A stretch of 5,654 bases of DNA from Candidatus Brevefilum sp. (lineage in GTDB: Bacteria; Chloroflexota; Anaerolineae; Anaerolineales; Anaerolineaceae), in contig SLIC01000044.1 in assembly GCA_007135845.1 (NCBI GenBank), positions 1-5,654 of the forward strand, given 5' to 3'. Positions 1-5,041 of the stretch are shown here, piece after piece. The notes under the pieces are model-generated. The model saw only the letters and a list, made by a program, of their open reading frames with translations. It searched no databases and was not told the origin of the DNA. A program made the translations under genes and the position numbers. Each line of letters opens with the position of its first letter. Position 1 is the stretch's first letter.

Positions 1-410
1 CGATTGTGTCCAGCTTGATGGAGCTGCTGAACGAGATGAACGTTGCAAAAGCCCTGGGTGCTTTTGGTACCCCAGACTGGCTGGAAGCACAGGATATCTA
101 CTTACGCATGCTGGCGCCAGTTTGCCCCCACATCGCTGAAGAACTGTGGATCCGTACTGGTCATGAATATTCGATTCACCTCCAATCGTGGCTGGAAGCG
201 GATGAAGCTGCAGCCAAAGAGGAAGAGATTACCCTGATTGTGCAAATTAACGGGAAGCTGCGTGACCGGCTGGTTGTACCCGCTGACATCGCTGAAACCG
301 ATGCCAAGGCTGCGGCCCTGGAAAGCGAAAATATCCAGGCGCACCTGGCAGGGAAGACCCCGAAAAAGGTCATCTATGTACCGGGCAGGCTGGTCAATAT
401 CGTTTTGTGA
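1..410 (+). CDS. leuS: Leucyl-tRNA synthetase, C-terminal end (partial, 5' truncated by window)
   Basis: Cytoplasmic class I aminoacyl-tRNA synthetase that charges tRNA-Leu with leucine. The frame is open to the left edge, with codons in phase from base 3, so the GTG at 6 is an internal Val and not a start. About 135 residues are visible, the last part of an enzyme usually 800-870 residues long. The segment LAPVCPHIAEELW (about residue 36 counted from the GTG) is the end of the helical anticodon-binding domain. After it comes the small C-terminal domain, with the signature VQINGKLRDRL and the near-terminal KVIYVPGRLVNIVL, which closely resembles the E. coli LeuS ending. The catalytic HIGH and KMSKS motifs lie outside the window. 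The TGA stop at 408-410 follows directly after the conserved end, so the C-terminus is intact. Identification is secure. Confidence 0.97.
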   Translation, partial: IVSSLMELLNEMNVAKALGAFGTPDWLEAQDIYLRMLAPVCPHIAEELWIRTGHEYSIHLQSWLEADEAAAKEEEITLIVQINGKLRDRLVVPADIAETDAKAAALESENIQAHLAGKTPKKVIYVPGRLVNIVL

Positions 411-479
411 TGAGTGAACGGTGAATAGTCGTTGATAGGCTAGTTCGCAGGTGACCTCACCAGCGACATCATTACCCTC

Positions 480-509
480 GATGCGACAGGTTTCCTGACC
501 TGCCGCATC
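480..509. repeat. Imperfect 12-bp inverted repeat (hairpin) downstream of leuS
   Basis: GATGCGACAGGT (480-491), a 6-nt loop TTCCTG, then ACCTGCCGCATC (498-509). Eleven of twelve positions pair; the one mismatch is A486 against C503. It starts 70 bp after the leuS stop and could end or stabilise the leuS transcript. No run of T follows on either strand, so it is not a canonical intrinsic terminator. Confidence 0.6.
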
Positions 510-546
510 ATATTCCTGGCAGCATCCCACTGGGTGTAGACTGGGC

Positions 547-552
547 TATAAT
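547..552 (+). promoter_or_regulatory. Possible -10 box (TATAAT) for the creatininase/DUF5680 pair
   Basis: A perfect TATAAT lies 39 bp before the creatininase start codon, placing a transcript start near 559 and giving a leader of about 33 nt that ends in a good Shine-Dalgarno. No recognisable -35 hexamer lies 16-18 bp upstream and there is no TG extension, so the call rests on the -10 box and its position alone. Confidence 0.35.
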
Positions 553-591
553 GGGCATCTGAACTTTACCTCACCTTTCAGGAGTTAAAAT

Positions 592-1278
592 ATGCACTTT
601 AAAGACCGCAATTGGATGCACATTGAGAAGTTCCTCAAACAGGATGACCGCGTTATGTTGGTGCTGGGGGCTTGTGAGCAGCACGGTTACCTGAGCTTGT
701 TGACCGATGTTAATATCCCCATGGCTTTGGTAGAGGCCGCAGCCGATCAAAGTGGTGTGCTGGTGGCACCTCCCCTCAACTTTGGCTGTGCACCCTTTTT
801 CCTGGATTACCCCGGCACCATCAGCCTCAGGCTGCACACCTACCTGGATGTGGTTGAAGATATCCTGCGCTCATTGTACGGCGTGGGTTTCCGGCGGGTG
901 CTGATCTTGAACGGTCATGGCGGCAACATCCCGGTCAAGATCCATCTGGTGGAACTTCTCAATGAGCTTACAGACCTGCGGTTAGTTTGGTATGAGTGGT
1001 GGACTTCAGCCGCTGTTGAAAAGATCGCCAAAAAGTATGATTTGGTTGCAGACCATGCCAACTGGCTGGAAGCCTTTGATTTCAACGTCGTTGCGGATCT
1101 GCCAGCTGAAAGTAAACCTTTACCATTACCAAAAAATGAAATCATCGGCAAAGCAGCCTCGCGAGAAGCATTTGGTGATGGCGCATATGGCGGTGCTTAC
1201 CAGGTAGACCCCGCCATTATGCAGGAGCTTCTTGATGCCTGCCTGGTGGATCTGCTGAACCTTTTGGATTTTAACTGA
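592..1278 (+). CDS. Creatininase-family metal-dependent amidohydrolase
   Basis: A 228-residue soluble protein of the creatininase (creatinine amidohydrolase) superfamily, usually about 240-260 residues. Family members hydrolyse cyclic amides, formamides or peptide amides with a two-metal centre; examples are creatininase, MftE and the ArfB-type formamide hydrolase. Visible signatures are GACEQHG (26-32) followed by LLTD ending at D39, PPLNFG (60-65), FLDYPGTISL (70-79) and GFRRVLILNGHGGN (99-112). By family analogy E29, H31, D39 and H109 are metal ligands, and H155 and E160 in DHANWLEA match the late His and Glu of the active site. Two oddities: the stretch between EQHG and TD is one residue shorter than usual, and the common HAGExET motif reads HANWLEA. 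The ATG is supported by AGGAG at 580-584, spaced 7 nt. DUF5680 follows 60 bp later, probably in the same transcript. The fold is confident; the substrate is unknown and true creatinine hydrolysis is not implied. Confidence 0.88.
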   Translation: MHFKDRNWMHIEKFLKQDDRVMLVLGACEQHGYLSLLTDVNIPMALVEAAADQSGVLVAPPLNFGCAPFFLDYPGTISLRLHTYLDVVEDILRSLYGVGFRRVLILNGHGGNIPVKIHLVELLNELTDLRLVWYEWWTSAAVEKIAKKYDLVADHANWLEAFDFNVVADLPAESKPLPLPKNEIIGKAASREAFGDGAYGGAYQVDPAIMQELLDACLVDLLNLLDFN

Positions 1279-1281
1279 TCC

Positions 1282-1317
1282 TTTGGGTTTACGAGCAACC
1301 AAACTGTTATACCCAAA
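1282..1317. repeat. 7-bp inverted repeat between creatininase and DUF5680 genes
   Basis: TTTGGGT (1282-1288) and ACCCAAA (1311-1317) are perfectly complementary with a 22-nt loop. Within the loop, AACCAAA (1297-1303) can compete for the same left arm. It lies just before the DUF5680 ribosome-binding site and could form a weak intercistronic hairpin. With no T-run it is not a terminator. Confidence 0.35.
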
Positions 1318-1338
1318 CAGAATGGCAAGGAGATAAGA

Positions 1339-1800
1339 ATGATGAACCTGGATGACCTGCACAACTTTATCCTGGCTGCTAAAGCAGCTACCTATGTAGG
1401 TGATGGCCAATCTGCCCCCTCCTGCCGTCCTGAATCCCACGACCTGCCTTATCAGGCAGGTGATTTTCGATACCTGGACAGTTATTTCGGTGGCTCAGAT
1501 TTTATTGGTCAGGAAATTGTCTACGATCAGGGTACCCCGGTGTGGGGGATGAATTATTACGGGGTTTTACTGAAACCAGAAATTATCAGTGCGGCCGAGG
1601 TTGGTAGGATGATCAAAGACTCCCTGTCCCTGATGTATCGTGAAGGTAAATTCCTGGGCGGGTGGCAGCACACACAGGGCGAACTGACCTATCATGACAC
1701 CTCACAGGGCGACCTGACACACTTCTCAGGCCGTGAATGGATCGAAAAGAATGGCCATGTGCTCTATGAACTGGCTTACCATGGGGGTATGATCAGGTAA
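1339..1800 (+). CDS. DUF5680-domain protein of unknown function
   Basis: A 153-residue soluble protein that I recognise as the DUF5680 family. This domain is found alone, as here, or behind an XRE-type helix-turn-helix domain in putative regulators; no such DNA-binding domain is present in this copy. Visible family features are the N-terminal helix FILAAKAATYVGDG (10-23), SHDLPYQAGDFRYLDSYFGG (33-52), VWGMNYYG (68-75) and the terminal YELAYHGGMIR (143-153). The conserved aromatic and Gly-rich strands suggest a compact beta fold, perhaps binding a small ligand; this is inference. Two Met codons start the frame (1339 and 1342). AAGGAG at 1327-1332 is 6 nt from the first and 9 nt from the second, so either may be used. 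There is no signal peptide or membrane segment. Its place 60 bp behind the creatininase gene suggests co-transcription. Its biochemical role is unknown. Confidence 0.85.
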   Translation: MMNLDDLHNFILAAKAATYVGDGQSAPSCRPESHDLPYQAGDFRYLDSYFGGSDFIGQEIVYDQGTPVWGMNYYGVLLKPEIISAAEVGRMIKDSLSLMYREGKFLGGWQHTQGELTYHDTSQGDLTHFSGREWIEKNGHVLYELAYHGGMIR

Positions 1801-1856
1801 TTGTTTCAAATCTGAGATTATTTTTGTGTTTAACCAGGTTGTTTAGGATCCACCAA

Positions 1857-1886
1857 TTCACCCAGCATGCGCTGGAATGATATAAT
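1857..1886 (+). promoter_or_regulatory. Predicted sigma-70-type promoter of ridA with extended -10
   Basis: TTCACC (1857-1862, 4 of 6 matches to TTGACA), an 18-bp spacer, then TGA-TATAAT with a perfect -10 (1881-1886) and the TG extension at 1878-1879. Transcription would start near 1892-1894, leaving a leader of about 43 nt. This is the best-formed promoter in the window and separates ridA from the genes before it. Confidence 0.6.
1862..1875. promoter_or_regulatory. Dyad CCAGC-N4-GCTGG inside the ridA promoter spacer (possible operator)
   Basis: Perfect 5-bp arms CCAGC (1862-1866) and GCTGG (1871-1875) around ATGC. The dyad lies between the predicted -35 and -10 boxes, where a bound repressor or a MerR-type activator would act. 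The arms are short, so chance is possible. Confidence 0.35.
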
Positions 1887-1898
1887 CCTCTTGAACAC

Positions 1899-1915
1899 TT
1901 ATTAATCATTAATAA
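1899..1915. promoter_or_regulatory. Perfect 8-1-8 AT-rich palindrome in the ridA leader (candidate operator)
   Basis: TTATTAAT-C-ATTAATAA is a perfect 17-bp palindrome. It lies just downstream of the predicted transcript start (about +6 to +23) and ends 2 nt before the GAAAGG ribosome-binding site. The core TAATCATTA matches the TAATnATTA core shared by Fur-superfamily boxes (Fur, PerR, Zur); each inner 7-nt arm matches the PerR or Fur consensus at 5 of 7 positions. This position suits a repressor site. As RNA it could form only a weak A/U stem with an impossible one-nt loop, so a DNA-binding role is more likely. Confidence 0.5.
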
Positions 1916-1935
1916 CAGAAAGGTTAGATAACGAT

Positions 1936-2352
1936 ATGAGTTGTTGCCATCATGAAAAAAGCATTTTGACCACAGAGAAAGCCCCAAAGGCACTTGGACC
2001 ATATTCTGCAGGCGTTTCTACTGGTTGCATGATCTTTACCGCCGGGCAAGTAGGGATTAATCCTATTACTGGCAAACTGGTTGAAGATGGGATCCAGGCA
2101 CAGACGCGGCAGGCACTCACAAACTTGAAAGCGATTCTAGAAGAAGCCGGTAGCGGACTGGATCAGATTGTCAAGACCACCGTTTTTCTCCAAGATATGG
2201 GTGAGTTCAGCCAAATGAACGAGGTGTATGCCACGTTTTTCACCGATAAATACCCGGCCCGTTCCACCGTTCAGGTCTGCGCACTACCTGCTGGCGCAGC
2301 AGTTGAAATTGAGGCTGTTGCCCTGTTACCCTGTGATTGTGAGGATCACTAG
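1936..2352 (+). CDS. ridA: RidA (YjgF/YER057c/UK114) family enamine/imine deaminase
   Basis: A cytoplasmic protein of 138 residues (the family is usually about 125-130). RidA proteins form homotrimers and hydrolyse reactive 2-aminoacrylate and related enamine/imine intermediates released by PLP enzymes, giving 2-keto acids and ammonia and protecting PLP enzymes from damage. Family marks in order are APKALGPYSAG (16-26, with Y23), FTAGQVGINPITGKLV (34-49), QTRQALTNLKAILEEAG (56-72), VKTTVFLQDM (79-88), MNEVYATFF (94-102), PARSTVQV (107-114) and GAAVEIEAVAL (120-130). R109 corresponds to the substrate-carboxylate Arg (E. coli R105) and E126 to the conserved catalytic-site Glu (E. coli E120), so the deaminase subgroup is likely. 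Oddities are the N-terminal CCHH at 3-6 and the C-terminal CDCEDH at 133-138, outside the core. The ATG is the only sensible start; GAAAGG (1918-1923) is its SD with a rather long 12-nt spacing. It has its own promoter and a palindromic leader site. Confidence 0.95.
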   Translation: MSCCHHEKSILTTEKAPKALGPYSAGVSTGCMIFTAGQVGINPITGKLVEDGIQAQTRQALTNLKAILEEAGSGLDQIVKTTVFLQDMGEFSQMNEVYATFFTDKYPARSTVQVCALPAGAAVEIEAVALLPCDCEDH

Positions 2353-2360
2353 GCCCTCGT

Positions 2361-2397
2361 ATAGGTGCACAAGTTGAAAGGTTACCGAGCACCCTAT
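2361..2397. repeat. Hairpin downstream of ridA
   Basis: ATAGGTGC (2361-2368) pairs with GCACCCTAT (2389-2397), leaving one extra C bulged on the right arm and a 20-nt loop. It begins 9 bp after the ridA stop and may end or protect the ridA mRNA. No T-run follows, so factor-independent termination is doubtful. Confidence 0.35.
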
Positions 2398-2422
2398 TGA
2401 CAACCATTATTGAACGGAATCA

Positions 2423-2479
2423 GACCAGGGACAGGGGACGGATGACGGGCTAATGGTCTCCTGTCTCCGGTCCTCAGTC
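2423..2479. repeat. Back-to-back inverted array of degenerate heptamers (GACnGGn type)
   Basis: Left half: four direct 7-bp units, GACCAGG, GACAGGG, GACGGAT and GACGGGC (2423-2450). After one base (T2451) come four units on the opposite strand (2452-2479) which, read as reverse complement, are GACTGAG, GACCGGA, GACAGGA and GACCATT. Every unit starts with GAC. A further lone unit (GACCGAA on the minus strand) lies at 2484-2490, out of phase. Because the halves are inverted, 2423-2439 and 2456-2472 can form a 17-position stem with 14 Watson-Crick pairs, two G-U pairs and one mismatch around a 16-nt loop. It resembles the short tandemly repeated heptamer elements known from some bacteria, such as the STRR sequences of cyanobacteria, but I cannot assign it to a named family. 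Confidence 0.65.
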
Positions 2480-2588
2480 TCGATTCGGTCATTAATCCCT
2501 TGTCTGATGAACCTTTCCTGTCTGCTTTGTGGACGTTACGCTTGTTGAGGTGTGAAGTCTTCAAAAAAGCGCTGGGTTTGATTTTAAG

Positions 2589-3593
2589 ATGTGTATAAAA
2601 ACATCCGTCATTGTCCCCTGTTATAACGAGCGAACAACCATCCACCTTTTACTGGACGCTTTATACGCGCAAACCTACCCGCGCACAGCCATGGAGGTTG
2701 TCATTGCCGATGGGGGTTCGACAGATGGTACACCAGGTGCAATCCATGAATGGCAGCAAAAGCATTCAGATTTAAGTGTGGCAGTCATCCAAAATCCAGC
2801 GCGTACAATTCCAGCCGCTTTAAACAAAGCCATCCTGGCTTCCCAGGGTGAGATCATTGTCCGCCTGGATGCGCATTCCAAACCGGACCATGATTATGTT
2901 GAGCGTTCAGTGAATGCGGTTGTTGAAGGACGTGGACAGAACGTTGGCGGTGTGTGGGACATCCAGCCCAGCCGAGAACACTGGATTGCCCGGAGCATTG
3001 CCGCAGCTGCTGGTCATCCGATTGGCGTGGGTGATGCCCGTTATCGCTACAGCGGCCAGGCCGGCGCTGTGGACACGGTGCCCTTTGGCGCCTTCAAGCG
3101 TGAACTAATTGACCAGGTGGGGTTGTTCGATGAAACCTTGTTGACCAACGAGGACTATGAGTTCAACACCCGTATCCGGCAGGCAGGCGGCAAAATCTGG
3201 TTCGATCCGCAAATCCGTTCGGTTTATTATGCCAGGGAAAACCTGAACGCTTTGGCACGCCAGTATTGGCGATACGGTTATTGGAAAGTACACATGCTGC
3301 GGCGTTACCCGGGCACCATCCGCTGGCGCCAGGCGCTCCCACCTCTGTTTGTACTGACACTGCTTTTCTTGACGATCCTTGCGCCTTTTCTACAACTGGC
3401 ATTATGGACGCTGGTTGGTTTGCTTGGTTTTTATGCTGCGATCCTGGCGTTGGTTGGTGTGTATCTTGCAATACAAAAGAAAGCGCCTGCATTATCCTTC
3501 GGTGTGCCCCTGGCGATTGCCTGTATGCACTTCTCGTGGGGTGCTGGCTTTCTGTGGGGCATGATTCGCCCCCAAAAACGAAATAAAGGTTAA
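2589..3593 (+). CDS. Family 2 glycosyltransferase, ExoA-like, membrane-anchored
   Basis: A 334-residue GT-A-fold enzyme that moves a sugar from a nucleotide-sugar donor to a lipid-linked glycan on the cytoplasmic face of the membrane. The start TSVIVPCYNE (5-14) is the classical GT2 opening. VIADGGSTDGT (38-48) carries the donor-binding Asp residues. RLDAHS (92-97) fills the DxD metal-site position, as in ExoA-type succinoglycan glucosyltransferases. VPFGAFKRE (164-172) and TNEDYEFNTRIRQAGGKIWF (186-205) hold the acceptor region and the likely catalytic base in NED, and QYWRYGYWK (225-233) is the QxxRW-like motif. The C-terminal part has about three hydrophobic segments (roughly 252-273, 274-296 and 302-326), giving a membrane anchor. 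The ATG is the first start codon after an in-frame stop at 2553, but no good Shine-Dalgarno precedes it. It is the first gene of the polysaccharide operon; the next gene begins 11 bp after its stop. Sugar specificity cannot be read from the sequence. Confidence 0.92.
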   Translation: MCIKTSVIVPCYNERTTIHLLLDALYAQTYPRTAMEVVIADGGSTDGTPGAIHEWQQKHSDLSVAVIQNPARTIPAALNKAILASQGEIIVRLDAHSKPDHDYVERSVNAVVEGRGQNVGGVWDIQPSREHWIARSIAAAAGHPIGVGDARYRYSGQAGAVDTVPFGAFKRELIDQVGLFDETLLTNEDYEFNTRIRQAGGKIWFDPQIRSVYYARENLNALARQYWRYGYWKVHMLRRYPGTIRWRQALPPLFVLTLLFLTILAPFLQLALWTLVGLLGFYAAILALVGVYLAIQKKAPALSFGVPLAIACMHFSWGAGFLWGMIRPQKRNKG

Positions 3594-3604
3594 AATTATT
3601 TCTT

Positions 3605-5023
3605 ATGGATAACAAACCAAAGCCAAAGCGTTGGCAATTGCAGGCACCTGAACGCGTGACGATCCTGCTGATTGGGGATCTGATCGCCACGGGTGTGGCA
3701 TTGTTTTTGGCACTGTACATCTGGGCAGCAGGGGACGCCTGGATGGAATTTTCACTCGAATTTATTACAGAACGTCCGCCATTCTGGTATTTTTTACTGC
3801 CAATTTTTTGGGTCATCCTGTTGGTGGAATTATATGACGTCCATCGTGCCAGTAACCCTCAAGAGACATTCAAAGGGATTGGTCTGGCAACCCTGATCAA
3901 TGCGATAATTTATCTATTGATTTACTTTACCTCTGCGCCGAGGTCTCTTCCACGCCGGGGTGTATCTGTTTTTATCATCTTTGCTGCTGTCTTAACCCTC
4001 CTCTGGCGGCTGATATATATCCGCATTTTCACTGCGCCCCACCTTTTACGGCGTGTGTTGATTGTGGGCGCTGGTAAAGCTGGTAAAACAATTGTCGATG
4101 TCATCGAGAATCTTTGGCCGCCGCCTTTTTTCACAGTGGGATTAATTGATGATGATCCCAATAAACTGGGCCAGAAGGTGGGTGGTTTTCCTGTTATGGG
4201 AGATTCGCAGAAACTGCTTGAGATCATTGATGAGCAGCAAGTCTCCGATTTGGTCCTGGCGATCAGCGGCGAGATGAAGGGTGAGATGTTCCAGGCGCTA
4301 TTGACCGCGCAAGAAAATGGGGTGATTCTATCCCCCATGCCGCAGGTTTATGAGCAATTACTTTCTCGGGTGCCCATTTTTCTGCTTGAAGCAGAATGGA
4401 TTGTTAGATCCTTTGTAGAAAAGACCAGTACAAGTACCTTTTACCAGTTATCAAAAAGCCTGATAGATTTTACCGGCGGTTTGATTGGCACAATAATAAT
4501 GATTGTGTTGTTTCCCTTAATCAGCCTGGCAACCATCATTGAATCAGGCTTTCCAGTGATCTTCTCCCAGGAACGGCTGGGCCGTGGGGGTCAGTCATAC
4601 AAAATGGTCAAATTCCGCACCATGGCACGTGATGCCGAGCGAGATGGCGAAGTGCGTATGGCAGAAGAAAACGATGACCGGGTGACAAAGGTCGGCTGGT
4701 TCTTGCGAAAGACGCATCTGGATGAACTCCCCCAATTTATCAATGTGCTGCGCGGTGAAATGAGCCTGGTTGGGCCGCGGGCAGAGCGCCCCCAATTGGT
4801 GGAAGCTTTTCAAAAAGAAATCCCCTTTTACCGTGCACGTTTGCTGGTGAAACCCGGCATCACCGGGTGGGCACAAATTAATTTTGGCTACGCAGGAACG
4901 GTCAGTGAGACTGCTGTAAAACTGGAGTATGATCTCTTTTACATTGAGCATCGCAGCCTGATTATGGATATTTCCATACTCTTACGCACTGTCGGGACCG
5001 TACTTGGTTTTAAAGGACAGTAA
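3605..5023 (+). CDS. Polyprenyl-phosphate sugar-1-phosphate transferase (exopolysaccharide initiating enzyme)
   Basis: A 472-residue membrane enzyme of the WbaP/WcaJ type that starts polysaccharide synthesis by moving a sugar-1-phosphate from an NDP-sugar to undecaprenyl phosphate. Domains in order: four N-terminal membrane helices (about 18-40, 60-77, 91-108 and 119-139); a Rossmann-like domain with LIVGAGKAGK (152-161) and VGLIDDDP (178-185); then the C-terminal bacterial sugar transferase domain from about 279. The last shows a hydrophobic re-entrant helix (286-312), PVIFSQERLGRGG (317-329), KMVKFRTM (333-340), the catalytic Asp-Glu pair in THLDELPQF (D373-E374), SLVGPRAERP (387-396) and KPGITGWAQI (416-425). 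Length and all key motifs are those of an intact enzyme. The start follows the GT2 stop by 11 bp; the nearest SD-like AAAGG (3585-3589) is 15 nt away, inside the upstream gene, so translational coupling is plausible. The sugar (glucose, galactose or an N-acetyl-amino sugar) cannot be decided here. Confidence 0.94.
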   Translation: MDNKPKPKRWQLQAPERVTILLIGDLIATGVALFLALYIWAAGDAWMEFSLEFITERPPFWYFLLPIFWVILLVELYDVHRASNPQETFKGIGLATLINAIIYLLIYFTSAPRSLPRRGVSVFIIFAAVLTLLWRLIYIRIFTAPHLLRRVLIVGAGKAGKTIVDVIENLWPPPFFTVGLIDDDPNKLGQKVGGFPVMGDSQKLLEIIDEQQVSDLVLAISGEMKGEMFQALLTAQENGVILSPMPQVYEQLLSRVPIFLLEAEWIVRSFVEKTSTSTFYQLSKSLIDFTGGLIGTIIMIVLFPLISLATIIESGFPVIFSQERLGRGGQSYKMVKFRTMARDAERDGEVRMAEENDDRVTKVGWFLRKTHLDELPQFINVLRGEMSLVGPRAERPQLVEAFQKEIPFYRARLLVKPGITGWAQINFGYAGTVSETAVKLEYDLFYIEHRSLIMDISILLRTVGTVLGFKGQ

Positions 5024-5041
5024 TTCTCTGGATAACCCAAT

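Noticed and set aside
102..530. Open reading frame of 142 codons on the minus strand
   Set aside because: It is antisense to leuS for most of its length, and the protein resembles no family I know. The leuS reading is certain, so this is a shadow frame.
1809..1825. AATC-TGA-GATT followed by ATTTTT as a terminator after DUF5680
   Set aside because: The stem is only four pairs, half of them A-T, with a 3-nt loop. The T-run is present but the hairpin is too weak to call.
2397..2402. Perfect TTGACA as a -35 box for the polysaccharide operon
   Set aside because: The hexamers 16-18 bp downstream (around 2419-2426) match TATAAT at no more than about two positions and there is no TG extension. The site also overlaps the right arm of the hairpin after ridA and is about 190 bp from the gene.
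2423..2479. CRISPR array
   Set aside because: The units are 7 bp, contiguous without spacers, and inverted halfway; no cas gene is present.
2553..2563. TGAAG-T-CTTCA dyad before the GT2 gene as an operator
   Set aside because: The arms are only 5 bp and no promoter elements could be placed around it, so chance is the simpler explanation.
2394..2645. Minus-strand frame of 83 codons covering the heptamer array and the GT2 start
   Set aside because: The protein looks like translated repeats, has no recognisable domain and overlaps the start of the glycosyltransferase gene.
3163..3816. Open reading frame of 217 codons on the minus strand
   Set aside because: It is antisense to the GT2 and phosphotransferase genes, both of which have full family motifs. 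Its protein is low in recognisable structure.
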